From Acinetobacter terrestris (GTDB taxonomy: Bacteria > Pseudomonadota > Gammaproteobacteria > Pseudomonadales > Moraxellaceae): a stretch of 64,000 nucleotides of DNA. Location: positions 60,627 through 124,626 of the forward strand of contig NZ_SJNZ01000006.1 of NCBI RefSeq assembly GCF_004331155.1. The letters run 5' to 3'. Shown here piece after piece: positions 46,398 to 55,318 of the stretch. Every line of letters begins with the position of its first letter. Within the stretch, counting starts at the first letter, position 1. A program made the translations under genes and the position numbers. Below the pieces are notes generated by a model. It ran no database searches. It was not told where the DNA came from and was given only the letters and a program-made list of their open reading frames with translations.

Positions 46398-47588
46398 ATG
46401 AACACTTCTCTCGACATTAGCCAAGATAAAGCTTTGCTCTGGCTAATGGCTATTGCTTGTGGTTTATGTGCGGGAGCAAACTATTACTGCCAGCCTTTGA
46501 TTTCATCCATCCAGCAGTATTATCAGGTTCCTGAATCCCAAGTGGCACTTACCGTTACCTTTGCCCAGATCTCCTATGCATTGGGTTTACTGTTTATTGT
46601 GCCTTTGGGCGACATGCTGAATAAAAGCAAACTCATTCCCTTTCTGATGCTGGGTGCAGCCGTGGGCTTATTTATTTGTGCCAGTGCCGTGAATCTGCCG
46701 ATGCTTTGGATTGGAACCATTATTGCGGGACTTTTTTCTGTGGCTGCACAGATCCTGATTCCCTTGGCCACCATGGCGGTGAAACCGGAAAAAACCGGAG
46801 AAGTGGTCGGCTTCCTGATGAGCGGTTTGCTGGTCGGCATTCTGCTTTCGACCAGTATTGCAGGATTATTGTCCGACCTGTTTCACTGGAAAATGATCTA
46901 TGTGGTCAGTGGCATCGCCATGCTGGGCTTAAGTTTCTATTTAAAAGGTAAATTGCCGAGTCTGCCACGTCTGAGAATAAGCTATGCAGCTATTTTTAAA
47001 TCCATGGCCATATTATTAAAACAGGAACCACGCCTGGTGTTGCGCTCGCTTACAGGAGCCTGCGCTTTTGCTGCCATGAGTATGCTGTTTTCTACCATTG
47101 CCCTGTTGCTCACCCAAAAACCCTTTCAGCTTTCTGATGTCATGGTCGGTCTGGTCACGCTGGTCGGCGTGTTTGGTGCGCTTTCGACTCAGGTGATTGG
47201 TAAATGGGCCGATCGCGGCCATATCAAAACACTGAGCTGGATCGGTTGTTCTATCCTGATTGGTAGCTGGCTGTTTCTATATTTCGGTGCAGTGTCTTTA
47301 CTGAGTTATATTCTGGGCTATGGGCTGATTAATTTGGGCTTGGCAATCACGCATAGCTGTAACCAGAACGTGATTTTTCGCTTACGCCCGGATGCCAAAT
47401 CCCGGGTCAATTCACTTTATATGACCTTGTATTTTATTGGCGGTGCCTGCGGTTCTGCACTTGGTGTTTATACCTGGCACCATGGTGGATGGAGCATGAC
47501 CTGTATCGCAGGACTCTGCCTGGTGATCTGTTCCGCCTTGTTTGCTTTACTGGATATGCGTTATCACGCCAAAGTCCAGCTGCTCTGA
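46398..47588 (+). CDS. Major facilitator superfamily transporter
   Basis: The 396-residue protein has 12 membrane helices. MFS signatures are FIVPLGDMLNKSKLIPFLMLG after TM2 (motif A variant, GDMLNKSK), YCQPLISSIQQYY near TM1, and a charged central loop (GKLPSLPRLRIS). It resembles sugar-efflux/AraJ-like or YgaY-type carriers, with no evidence for a substrate. Upstream (46159-46397) two TATACT sequences near 46311 and 46332 may be promoter elements. Confidence 0.87.
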   Translation: MNTSLDISQDKALLWLMAIACGLCAGANYYCQPLISSIQQYYQVPESQVALTVTFAQISYALGLLFIVPLGDMLNKSKLIPFLMLGAAVGLFICASAVNLPMLWIGTIIAGLFSVAAQILIPLATMAVKPEKTGEVVGFLMSGLLVGILLSTSIAGLLSDLFHWKMIYVVSGIAMLGLSFYLKGKLPSLPRLRISYAAIFKSMAILLKQEPRLVLRSLTGACAFAAMSMLFSTIALLLTQKPFQLSDVMVGLVTLVGVFGALSTQVIGKWADRGHIKTLSWIGCSILIGSWLFLYFGAVSLLSYILGYGLINLGLAITHSCNQNVIFRLRPDAKSRVNSLYMTLYFIGGACGSALGVYTWHHGGWSMTCIAGLCLVICSALFALLDMRYHAKVQLL

Positions 47589-47589
47589 T

Positions 47590-47615
47590 TAAAAAAGTCT
47601 CTTATTAAAGAGACT
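47590..47615 (-). terminator. Terminator of the HEPN-like gene
   Basis: On the minus strand AGTCTCTT-TAAT-AAGAGACT is followed by six T, about 45 bases past the stop at 47660. The plus strand has only a weak T stretch after the stem. Confidence 0.75.
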
Positions 47616-47659
47616 CTTACTCAGCGTGAATTAAACTTTTCATTGTTTTAGATCAGTCA

Positions 47660-48304
47660 TTAAGACACTTGCACCATCGGATAAAACGGTTTGCCCAAAT
47701 CTAGCGTCTGGGCATTTTCAAGCAAGACCAATATAAACATCGGTAACAATGCCGCCAGAATATTACAGGCATCCTGAAGCTGTTTACGGTTCACCGAGCT
47801 ATTATAAGTCGCCCCGCCATGGATCATCTGGTTGCGTAAGGTATAAAGACGATTAAAAATCACGAACAGAATATCGACCGAAGCTTTTTCCTGTAAGGCC
47901 CGATGTACCTTCTTTTTTTCCTGCTCGAAATCTTCTTTCCAGGTGACCTGACTGATTTTTTGATTTTGAAAATCCCAGAATCCTTGATACACGTAAGGAT
48001 TTTCCAATAGCAGGCGAATCGGATGGCTAAATTTATCCCAGAGAATATTATAAATTTTAAATTCCTGATCTTTTTGGCAGATTAAATATAAGAACTGGCG
48101 TAATGACTGTTTGTCTTGGGTAATGGCAACATCCTGCGCATAAATGGCATTAAACGAGATCCAGAGACTCATAAATTTAAGATCAAGATCGCTATCAAGT
48201 TCAATTGATTTTTTTAACCAGCTTAACCCACGATGAATTCTTAGATTAAAGTAATCTGAATGTTCTGCTTTTTTACTTTTAAAGATTTCTTCCAAAAGCA
48301 TCAT
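47660..48304 (-). CDS. HEPN-like protein with RX4H motif
   Basis: The 214-residue protein is helical throughout. Near its C-terminus it has LRNQMIHGGATYNSSVNR, with Arg157 and His162 spaced as in HEPN ribonucleases (RX4-6H), and an N-terminal SLWISFNAIYA segment typical of Apea-like HEPN proteins. HEPN proteins often cleave RNA in toxin-antitoxin or defence systems. No nucleotidyltransferase (MNT) or other antitoxin gene is adjacent; the neighbours are an MFS gene and dusA. Toxic or defensive action is therefore only a possibility. Confidence 0.72.
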   Translation of the reverse strand: MMLLEEIFKSKKAEHSDYFNLRIHRGLSWLKKSIELDSDLDLKFMSLWISFNAIYAQDVAITQDKQSLRQFLYLICQKDQEFKIYNILWDKFSHPIRLLLENPYVYQGFWDFQNQKISQVTWKEDFEQEKKKVHRALQEKASVDILFVIFNRLYTLRNQMIHGGATYNSSVNRKQLQDACNILAALLPMFILVLLENAQTLDLGKPFYPMVQVS

Positions 48305-48473
48305 GTGTTGTTCTCATACTTTATTCTTCTCATAATTAAACATACTCAATTTTGTAAAATTTACAAGATAAGAACTCAGATACTTTATTGTTTTATATTG
48401 GATAATCTATATACAAAAAAATAGCGTATCGCCTATCCTTTATGCTGTGTTGTTGCTTTGATCACAAAGCACG

Positions 48474-48479
48474 TATAAT
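48474..48479 (+). promoter_or_regulatory. -10 element for dusA with a small inverted repeat
   Basis: A consensus TATAAT lies 36 bases before the dusA ATG. The -35 is uncertain (TTGTTG at 18 bases or TTGCTT at 15). The spacer holds CTTTG-ATCA-CAAAG (48456-48469 region), which could be an operator. Confidence 0.45.
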
Positions 48480-48515
48480 CCGCGCTTCGGTTTTTCATCA
48501 TTTCAGGTTTACGCC

Positions 48516-49535
48516 ATGACTGCTCTCCAATCTTTACAGCCCCGCATTTCTGTCGCGCCGATGATGGATTGGACAACTCGTGACTATCGCTTTTTTGCCC
48601 GTCTGTTTAATCCAAACATCATTATGTATACCGAAATGGTGACCACGGGCGCCATCATTCATGGTGATGCTAAACGTCATCTGGACTTTAATCATCAAGA
48701 ACATCCGATTGTGTTACAGCTTGGCGGCTCAAATCCACAGGATTTAGCCACCTGTAGCAAGATGGCGCAAGACTGGGGTTATGATGAAGTCAACCTGAAT
48801 GTCGGCTGTCCAAGTGATCGCGTGCAGAACAATAAAATTGGCGCGTGTTTAATGGCAGAGCCAGACCTGGTTGCGGAATGTATTGCTGAAATGCGTAATG
48901 CTGTGGATATTCCGGTGACGGTGAAACACCGGATCGGGATTGACGACATGCAGTCTTATGAAGAAATGCTGCATTTTGTCGACACCGTGGCCAAAACCGG
49001 TTGCAACAACTTTATCGTGCATGCCCGTATTGCCCTGCTGCAGGGTTTATCGCCTAAGGAAAACCGCGATGTTCCGCCGTTGCGTTATGAAGATGTCTAC
49101 CGTTTAAAACAGGAACGTCCCAACCTGCTGATTGAGATTAACGGCGGAATCAAAACCTTAGCTGAAACTCAAGAACACTTAAAACATGTTGATGGCGTGA
49201 TGATTGGTCGTGAAGCCTATCACAACCCTTACCTGTTGGCTGAACTGGGGCAACTCTGGAATTTAGAAGCGCCAGACCGTTTTGACATTATGGCGCAAAT
49301 GATGCCGTATATTGCCAAGCGCATGCAAGAAGGCGCACCGCTTTCGATTATTAGCCGTCATATTTTAGGTTTGTTCCAGAACTTGCCGGGTGCACGTAAA
49401 TGGCGTCAGGCTTTAAGTGGCGGCAATGCCAAAACTTTAAAAGATGTGGAAACGGCATTAATCAATATTCAGGAAGCCATGCAACGCACTGAAGATTATT
49501 TAAAAGAAAATCAGGCTGATCTGGTTTCAAATTAA
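48516..49535 (+). CDS. dusA: DusA, tRNA-dihydrouridine synthase A
   Basis: DusA (339 aa) reduces U20/U20a in the tRNA D-loop with FMN and NADPH. It has ISVAPMMDWTTRDYRFFARL at the start, LNVGCPSDRVQNNKIGACLM with the catalytic Cys111, VKHRIGID and INGGIKTL with GVMIGREAYHNPYLL in the barrel. RNL of the C-terminal helical domain (ISRHILGLFQNLPGARKWRQ) distinguishes DusA from DusB and DusC. A strong terminator follows. Confidence 0.96.
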   Translation: MTALQSLQPRISVAPMMDWTTRDYRFFARLFNPNIIMYTEMVTTGAIIHGDAKRHLDFNHQEHPIVLQLGGSNPQDLATCSKMAQDWGYDEVNLNVGCPSDRVQNNKIGACLMAEPDLVAECIAEMRNAVDIPVTVKHRIGIDDMQSYEEMLHFVDTVAKTGCNNFIVHARIALLQGLSPKENRDVPPLRYEDVYRLKQERPNLLIEINGGIKTLAETQEHLKHVDGVMIGREAYHNPYLLAELGQLWNLEAPDRFDIMAQMMPYIAKRMQEGAPLSIISRHILGLFQNLPGARKWRQALSGGNAKTLKDVETALINIQEAMQRTEDYLKENQADLVSN

Positions 49536-49556
49536 TTGAATATATTCATGAGCAAC

Positions 49557-49594
49557 AATGCCAGTCCATTTAGAAATGGGCTGGCATTTTTTTT
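49557..49594 (+). terminator. Terminator after dusA
   Basis: AATGCCAGTCCATTT and AAATGGGCTGGCATT form a long stem with a G·U pair, followed by eight T, 22 bases past the dusA stop. Confidence 0.9.
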
Positions 49595-49739
49595 GAATCT
49601 TGATTCAGGCGCTGCCTTTATATTCTGCTGATTAAAGAAGTTTGATACAGCTTGCTATGACAATCAGTAAAAAAACTGTTGGCTTAGCTTAATCTAGATT
49701 TTCACCCTTCTTAATTCTGAACAATAAATATGGATAAAA

Positions 49740-50117
49740 TCAGTGATGATTATAAACAGCATGTCCCTGTTCTTTAACCGCTGCAATTTTCTTGCCTTCC
49801 ACTTTGGCCTGATCTAATTTGCCGTCTTGGACCAATAATCTGGTTTCCTCAATCTCTGCCAGCAATTGATCATATAAAGCATCTGAGGTCGGTGCGCTTG
49901 CATCATGGTTTTTCAATTTCACTCGTTTTGCATCTAAAGCTGCAGCTTTCATTTGATCCAGCGCTTTCATAGCATCGTTCTGATTTTCTGCCTTGTTAAA
50001 CATTTTAAAGTTTTTGGCAAGGGTATTCATATTCTGTTCAAGCTTGGCTGAAAAACTCAGGCTGCTGAACGATAAAGCGACAGACAGTGTCACTGTGGTT
50101 AAAGTTTTTTTGATCAT
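49740..50117 (-). CDS. Cytochrome b562 family periplasmic protein
   Basis: The 125-residue protein has a signal peptide (1-23, ending SFSA) and a four-helix bundle. The mature start KLEQNMNTLAKNFK aligns with cytochrome b562, with the heme-ligand Met at NMNTL, and KALDQMKAAALDAKRVK matches the second helix. At the C-terminus (KEQGHAVYNHH) the usual ligand His aligns by eye with Tyr, although His residues flank it. Heme binding is therefore uncertain. It is monocistronic, with the leader region 50118-50262 AT-rich. Confidence 0.8.
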   Translation of the reverse strand: MIKKTLTTVTLSVALSFSSLSFSAKLEQNMNTLAKNFKMFNKAENQNDAMKALDQMKAAALDAKRVKLKNHDASAPTSDALYDQLLAEIEETRLLVQDGKLDQAKVEGKKIAAVKEQGHAVYNHH

Positions 50118-50262
50118 GTTGATGTCCTTTTAAAGATCCATTTAAAAATTGTGATTATTGTTCAGTGGTTATTATTACAGGGGTTACTGTTCAGTTGTTA
50201 TTGTTGCGGTTTAATTGTTCTGAATATTTGATTTTAAGCATTAAACATAATGTAAATTCCAT

Positions 50263-50290
50263 AAAAAATGCAACGGATTCGTTGCATTTT
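50263..50290 (-). terminator. Terminator of coaBC
   Basis: AAAATGCAACG-GATT-CGTTGCATTTT lies 20 bases past the coaBC stop on the minus strand, with six T following the stem in that direction. Confidence 0.85.
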
Positions 50291-50310
50291 AATCAATGGC
50301 TTCAGCTTTT

Positions 50311-51576
50311 TTAAACCGGTTCTATTTCATGGTGCAAGGCATCATGAATCGCTTCGACCAGTTGCTGCGCAATTTCTTGTTTGGATGCTTTTTCCAGATC
50401 ACGCTTCTGCATGTGATACTGCTCGGCAAAGAACACAATCATGGCATTTTCATCAGAGGCAAAACCGATGTCAGCACGTGATACATCATTACAGGCAATC
50501 ATGTCGAGTTTTTTCGCAACCAGTTTACCGGCTGCATATTCTTCGACATTACGGGTTTCTGCGGCAAATCCGACCATAAAGGGACGTTTTTGTTGCTGTG
50601 CAATGGTCGCCACAATATCTGGATTTTTAATTAACGAAACATTCAGCTCATCACCGGCTTTCTTGATTTTATGTTCCGCAACTTCAGCCACGCGATAATC
50701 CGCCACCGCTGCTGTAGCAATAAAGATATCGCAACCTTCATCCAGCATCTGCATGCTGATGTCCAGCATTTGCACCGCAGAGGAAACATTCATTCTGCGT
50801 ACACCATTCGGTGTATCTAGGCTGACCGGTCCTGCAATCAATGTCACTTTCGCACCAGCCGCATAACAGGCCGCAGCCAAGGCAAAGCCCATCTTGCCGG
50901 TACTATGGTTGGAAATATAACGGACTGGATCCATCGCTTCACGGGTCGGTCCTGCAGTCACCACCACATGCTTGCCAGCCAGCATGCCAAATTTTTCGGC
51001 AATGGCACGTTGTGCTTTATGGAAATATTCTGTCACTTGGCGTGCCAGATCTTCCGGCTCAGGCATACGGCCCAAACCGACATCACCACAGGCTTGAGAG
51101 CCGGCATCCGGCATAATCACATGTACGCCATCTTGAACCAGCGTATTTAAATTACGCTGTGTGGCTTTGGCGGCCCACATTTGCTGATTCATGGCAGGGG
51201 CAACCCAAACCGGAGATTTAGTCGCCAGATATAAAGTGCTTAACAAGTCATCTGCCAAACCTGCAGCAAATTTCGCTAAAGTGTTACAGCTTGCAGGTGC
51301 AACCAGCAATAAATCGGCCCAACGCGCCAACTCAATATGCCCCATCCCCGCTTCGGCTTCAGGATTAAGTAATTCAGTGTGTACCGGATTTCCCGACAAG
51401 GCTTGGAATGTTAGCGGTGTAATAAAAGCTTGCGCACCTTGCGTCATCACCACACGGACATTAAAGCCCACATCTTTTAAACGACGAACTAAAATGGCAC
51501 TTTTATAGGCCGCGATACCGCCAGTTACAGCTAAAACAATGTTTTTATTTGGAATCACACTCAAATCGAAGCTCAC
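50311..51576 (-). CDS. coaBC: CoaBC, phosphopantothenoylcysteine decarboxylase/synthetase
   Basis: The bifunctional coenzyme A enzyme has 421 residues. The N-terminal flavodoxin-like CoaC domain has AVTGGIAAYKSAILVRRL, ASCNTLAKFAAGLADDLLS, PAMNQQMW and the flap SQACGDVGLGRMPEPE with its cysteine. The C-terminal CoaB domain starts at VVTAGPTREAMDPVRYISNHS and ends with a CNDVSRADIGFASDEN segment. It is divergent from radC, with 113 bases between them. Confidence 0.96.
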   Translation of the reverse strand: MSFDLSVIPNKNIVLAVTGGIAAYKSAILVRRLKDVGFNVRVVMTQGAQAFITPLTFQALSGNPVHTELLNPEAEAGMGHIELARWADLLLVAPASCNTLAKFAAGLADDLLSTLYLATKSPVWVAPAMNQQMWAAKATQRNLNTLVQDGVHVIMPDAGSQACGDVGLGRMPEPEDLARQVTEYFHKAQRAIAEKFGMLAGKHVVVTAGPTREAMDPVRYISNHSTGKMGFALAAACYAAGAKVTLIAGPVSLDTPNGVRRMNVSSAVQMLDISMQMLDEGCDIFIATAAVADYRVAEVAEHKIKKAGDELNVSLIKNPDIVATIAQQQKRPFMVGFAAETRNVEEYAAGKLVAKKLDMIACNDVSRADIGFASDENAMIVFFAEQYHMQKRDLEKASKQEIAQQLVEAIHDALHHEIEPV

Positions 51577-51689
51577 AAACAGGCTACCTTTGTGTTGCAG
51601 TGGCGCTCACAATATCATTAAATAAACTCATGCCCAAGTCAGCACTTAGGCCTAATCACTCTCACTAATAATAAAAAAGTCTAACAACA

Positions 51690-52382
51690 ATGAATTCATC
51701 GATTAAACATTGGCCAGAACAAGAACGTCCACGCGAAAGACTGATTCAGCAGGGTGCATCCAGTTTGTCAGATGCCGAACTGCTGGCGATCTTTTTACGT
51801 TCCGGTTCCAGACAACATTCAGCGGTTGAACTGTCACGTATATTGCTGCAGCATTTTGGTGGATTAAATCCTATTTTTGATGCCAGACTTCAGGATTTAA
51901 ACCAGTTTCATGGTATTGGCGCAAGCAAATATGCCCAGCTGATGGCAGTCAAGGAACTGGGGCGGCGCTATAGCGCGCAATATTTAAAACAGGAAAAAGT
52001 TGAATTGAGCAACTCAAAAGCTTTATTGGATTTTTTGAAATTTGAACTGCTGGGTGAAACCCAAGAAGTTTTTGCCGTGCTTTGCCTGGATGTCCATTTA
52101 AGAAAAATAAGCTTTAAAAAAATGTTCTATGGTTCCTTAAATTCGTGTGAAATTTCGATTAATCAATTGCTGCGCCACGCCATTCATCAACATGCCAGTA
52201 GCATCGTGATTGCCCATAACCATCCTTTTGGTATGCCACTGCCTTCCAATGCAGATATTCAGCTAACCCAGCGTATTTTAACGGCCTGTGATTTACTAGA
52301 AATCCACCTGACTGACCATTGCATTATTTCCCCAGAAGGGAGCTGTTCATTTGCTGAACATGGGCTGATTCAGCCTCAATAA
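51690..52382 (+). CDS. radC: RadC/YsxA family JAMM protein
   Basis: The 230-residue protein has an N-terminal helix-hairpin-helix part (SSLSDAELLAIFLRSGS, FHGIGASKYAQLMAVKELGRR) and a JAB1/MPN-like domain with the metal motif His176-Asn-His178-x7-Ser186-x2-Asp189. The older DNA-repair assignment is disputed and the biochemical role is not established. It is divergent from coaBC, a very common arrangement in proteobacteria. Confidence 0.93.
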   Translation: MNSSIKHWPEQERPRERLIQQGASSLSDAELLAIFLRSGSRQHSAVELSRILLQHFGGLNPIFDARLQDLNQFHGIGASKYAQLMAVKELGRRYSAQYLKQEKVELSNSKALLDFLKFELLGETQEVFAVLCLDVHLRKISFKKMFYGSLNSCEISINQLLRHAIHQHASSIVIAHNHPFGMPLPSNADIQLTQRILTACDLLEIHLTDHCIISPEGSCSFAEHGLIQPQ

Positions 52383-52454
52383 TAAATGTAACAAATATTG
52401 ACAACAGTGCTGCTAACACTGAAGATCAATAAAAATTTTGATGATACTAATAAC

Positions 52455-53366
52455 ATGATTGTTCGTGATCAACCTAGTGTATTCAAGCTGCTATTTTCTT
52501 GGCGTGGAACCATTCTGCCCAAGGTTTTGCCGCCTTTAGGGGTCGTCATGTTGATCTCCGCATTGATTGGCGGACTCTCTTATATTGGGTATTTTCATTT
52601 TCCAGAACTTCCCCTGGTTGGCTTTACTTTAATTGGTGTCGTTTTATCCATTTTTCTGGGATTTAAAAATACGGCGTGTTATGACCGCTGGTGGGAAGCG
52701 CGTAAACTTTGGGGCATGCTGATTGCCAATGCCCGACATTTTGACCGCGACTGCCGTATGCTCAGTCATGGCCGCCGTGAACGTGTGATCCAGCACGTCA
52801 TTGTCTTTGCCAATGTCCTGCGTGACCGTTTACGTCATCAAACGGCGAACCCCCTGGCATTGGTTGAAACCAGCGGCATGAGCCAGCAGGCTGTAACCCA
52901 ACTTTACCAGCAGGCCAATGCACCGCAATACACCTTGAGTTTGATTCAGTGGGAATTGATGCAAGCCCTGAAAGACGGTGAAATTTCCGATATTATTTAT
53001 ATGCAGATGAACCAGCATGTCGCTGAACTGAGTCTGGTTCAAACCGGTTGCGACCGTATTGCGACCACCCCTTTGCCGTTTGCCTATTCGGTTCTGCTCA
53101 ATCGCACCGTGTATTTCTTCTGTTTCATGCTGCCTTTTAGTTTGGGTTCGACCCTAGGCTTGGCGACACCGTTAATGGTCGGTATTTTGGCTTATACCTT
53201 TTTGGGCTTAGATGCCTTAAGTTCAGAAATTGAAGAACCGTTTGGTACGCAGAGTAATGACTTACCGCTCGATGCCATGGTTCGTACCATCGAAATTGAA
53301 TTGTTGGGAACACTCGGTAAACCGACTCCTCCACCTATTCAGGCGCAGGATAATAATCTTTTATAA
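52455..53366 (+). CDS. Bestrophin-family (RFP-TM/UPF0187) membrane protein
   Basis: The 303-residue protein begins MIVRDQPSVFKLLFSWRGTILPKVLPPLG and has NTACYDRWWEARKLWGMLIANAR, the hallmark of bacterial bestrophin-like channels, with four membrane helices (about residues 23-45, 48-64, 205-225 and 230-245 of the mature frame). IEEPFGTQSNDLPLDAMVRTIE at the end is characteristic. Bestrophin homologues form pentameric anion or cation channels. ATG 52455 is preferred; an upstream TTG at 52398 would add 19 polar residues. Confidence 0.9.
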   Translation: MIVRDQPSVFKLLFSWRGTILPKVLPPLGVVMLISALIGGLSYIGYFHFPELPLVGFTLIGVVLSIFLGFKNTACYDRWWEARKLWGMLIANARHFDRDCRMLSHGRRERVIQHVIVFANVLRDRLRHQTANPLALVETSGMSQQAVTQLYQQANAPQYTLSLIQWELMQALKDGEISDIIYMQMNQHVAELSLVQTGCDRIATTPLPFAYSVLLNRTVYFFCFMLPFSLGSTLGLATPLMVGILAYTFLGLDALSSEIEEPFGTQSNDLPLDAMVRTIEIELLGTLGKPTPPPIQAQDNNLL

Positions 53367-53396
53367 TCCCCTCCCTCCTATAGAATCCTTCCTTGC

Positions 53397-53412
53397 GCAG
53401 CAGTACTGCTGC
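53397..53412. repeat. Perfect 16-base palindrome
   Basis: GCAGCAGTACTGCTGC is identical to its reverse complement. It lies 31 bases after the bestrophin gene and 19 bases before a GC-rich hairpin, between two convergent genes. It could be a protein-binding site or part of a small repeat. Confidence 0.7.
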
Positions 53413-53430
53413 CTTTAAAAGAGAGAAATT

Positions 53431-53451
53431 CCCTCTCCTTTCAGGAGAGGG
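53431..53451. repeat. GC-rich hairpin, REP-like
   Basis: CCCTCTCCT-TTC-AGGAGAGGG is a perfect 9-bp stem. It is followed by TTAGGGAGAGGTT, which repeats the same purine pattern. It resembles short dispersed repeats found between genes in many proteobacteria and may also end the two convergent transcripts. No long T run follows. Confidence 0.6.
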
Positions 53452-53470
53452 TTAGGGAGAGGTTAAAATA

Positions 53471-54325
53471 TTAAACAACAAAACTCTCCCAGATCCCGAC
53501 TTGCCCTTCTTTAAGGCGTGGAATATTGCCCAATCGAATCCACGGCATATGGTCGCCATGAAAATCGCTGCCCACAGAAACCTTTAAATTAAATTCCTCA
53601 ATCATGCGATCCACCATCTGACGTGTAGAGGCGGGTTCAATTGCAGGGGGAAGTTCTACGGCATCTCCACCAAATTTGGCGAATATCTCAATGAGGTAAC
53701 GAATATTGGTGGCGGATAAATCATATTTGGTTGGGTGTGCCAGCACAGCATAGCCTTGGCTTGCATGAATCACCTTGATGGTTTCTTCTAAACCCAAGCC
53801 ATCAAATTTCACGTAGGCTTTTTTGCCTTCTTTAATATATTTATCAAAAGCCTGTTGCGGGCGGTTCACAATCTTTTTTTCGACTAAGGTTTTGGCAATA
53901 TGCGTTCGGGTAATACGGTCTGCAATACCATCCACTTTGGCAATCACATCTGCATAAATATCCTGACCTATTAAAGGAATGAGCAAATCACAAATCTGTT
54001 TTGCGCGAATGGCGCGAATCTGTTTTTGTTGTTCCAGTAAAATCTGCAAAGGCTCTGGATTTTGCATATTTAAGGCAACAATATGTACCCCGTAACTTTT
54101 TTGAGTTGCCGGCCGTGACCATTGACTAGAAATTTCCACACCCGAAATAATGTTCAATGGTAAATCTAATGCAACTTTTTCAGCTAATTTTAAGCCATCC
54201 ATAGTATCGTGGTCAGTCAGCGCAAGGGTATGAATACCTTTTTCAACGGCTGCATGCACAAGTTGTTCTGGAGACAAAGTTCCATCAGAAATATTACTGT
54301 GTGTATGTAAATCTACGCCTTGCAT
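53471..54325 (-). CDS. PHP-domain phosphoesterase (RNase AM/TrpH/YciV family)
   Basis: The 284-residue protein has the PHP metal-binding motifs VDLHTHSNISDGTLSPEQL, LALTDHDTMDG, GVEISS and VGSDFHGDHMP. E. coli YciV/RNase AM acts on 5' ends of RNA and on 3',5'-bisphosphonucleosides. ATG 54325 is preferred to the GTG one codon upstream. It is divergent from yciB, only 45 bases apart, and this trpH-yciB-yciI arrangement recurs in gammaproteobacteria. Confidence 0.9.
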   Translation of the reverse strand: MQGVDLHTHSNISDGTLSPEQLVHAAVEKGIHTLALTDHDTMDGLKLAEKVALDLPLNIISGVEISSQWSRPATQKSYGVHIVALNMQNPEPLQILLEQQKQIRAIRAKQICDLLIPLIGQDIYADVIAKVDGIADRITRTHIAKTLVEKKIVNRPQQAFDKYIKEGKKAYVKFDGLGLEETIKVIHASQGYAVLAHPTKYDLSATNIRYLIEIFAKFGGDAVELPPAIEPASTRQMVDRMIEEFNLKVSVGSDFHGDHMPWIRLGNIPRLKEGQVGIWESFVV

Positions 54326-54370
54326 CACTTATACTACGTCATTTATTTGATCAGATTTAGATACTCTAAC

Positions 54371-54985
54371 ATGAAAGCACTTTTAGACTTTGTGCCACTC
54401 ATTATTTTCTTTTATTTATATAAAACCGTTGATCCCAAAGATACTGAGCATCCGCTGCTTCAATTGATTGGTTCTGCAGGCGGTATAGATAACAATAATA
54501 TTTTGGTTGCAACCACTGGCCTGATTATTTCCATGCTGGTGGTATATGGGGCTTTGTTTGTTATACAAAAATTCCGTTTAGACAAACAACAATGGATTGT
54601 GTTGTTTATGACGGTAATTTTTGGTGGCGTCACTTTAATGCTCAGCGATGATTTTTATATTCGTTTGAAAGCTGTCCTTTTAAATATTATCTTCGCAGGG
54701 GCATTCTTACTTTCGCCTTATGTGATGAAAGACAAGAAACCGCTGATTCAACGTCTCTTTGGTCCAATTTTCAATTTAACCCTCAAAGGCTGGAAAAATT
54801 TAAACTTTGCCTGGGCGGGAATGTTCATATTCATGTCCTGCTTGCATATTTTCTTCGCCTTTTTATTTTTAGGTGGAAAATATTGGGGTGAATTCACTGC
54901 ATTTGGTGACATGATCGTGATGTTTTCCTTTATCATTATTCAGTTTATTGTCTTGCGCAAATATTTTAAGTCGCCTGAAGAATAA
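54371..54985 (+). CDS. yciB: YciB/IspZ, inner-membrane septation-related protein
   Basis: The 204-residue protein has five membrane helices. It starts MKALLDFVPLIIFFYLYK and ends with helices in WAGMFIFMSCLHIFFAFLF and MIVMFSFIIIQFIVLRKYF; WKNLNFAWAGMF is a family hallmark. YciB helps keep envelope integrity and is linked to cell division. An upstream frame start at 54320 overlaps the divergent PHP gene and adds an atypical N-terminus, so ATG 54371 is chosen. Confidence 0.93.
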   Translation: MKALLDFVPLIIFFYLYKTVDPKDTEHPLLQLIGSAGGIDNNNILVATTGLIISMLVVYGALFVIQKFRLDKQQWIVLFMTVIFGGVTLMLSDDFYIRLKAVLLNIIFAGAFLLSPYVMKDKKPLIQRLFGPIFNLTLKGWKNLNFAWAGMFIFMSCLHIFFAFLFLGGKYWGEFTAFGDMIVMFSFIIIQFIVLRKYFKSPEE

Positions 54986-55011
54986 TTTAGGTCAACCGAT
55001 CGAGAAAGAAT

Positions 55012-55314
55012 ATGCCTTTATTCGTCGTAAGCTGTACAGATAACGAAGGTACAGTAGAAAAACGTCTTGCTACACGCCCACAACATCTTGAACGTCTGCA
55101 AAAATTAAATGATGAAGGTCGCTTAATTGTTGCAGGCGCCATGCCTAAAGATCCGAGCAATCCACAAGCGGGGTTCTATGGCAGTACCATTATTGTTGAC
55201 TTTGAATCGCGTGAAGCGCTTGATGCATGGCTACAAGAAGAGCCTTTCTTAAAAGAAGGCGTATACGGTCATATTGATGTGAAACCTTTTAATAAAGCTT
55301 TCCCTCAAGGATAA
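55012..55314 (+). CDS. yciI: YciI family protein
   Basis: The 100-residue ferredoxin-fold protein has MPLFVVSCTDNEG at the start, then KRLATRPQHLERLQKLNDEGRLIVAGAMP in parts, a FYGSTIIVDFESREALDAWLQEEPFLKEGVY segment and IDVKPFNKAF near the end. The conserved His and Asp face a putative active site, but YciI has no proven function. It follows yciB by 26 bases and precedes a secreted protein by 4, so it is one operon. Confidence 0.93.
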   Translation: MPLFVVSCTDNEGTVEKRLATRPQHLERLQKLNDEGRLIVAGAMPKDPSNPQAGFYGSTIIVDFESREALDAWLQEEPFLKEGVYGHIDVKPFNKAFPQG

Positions 55315-55318
55315 AATC

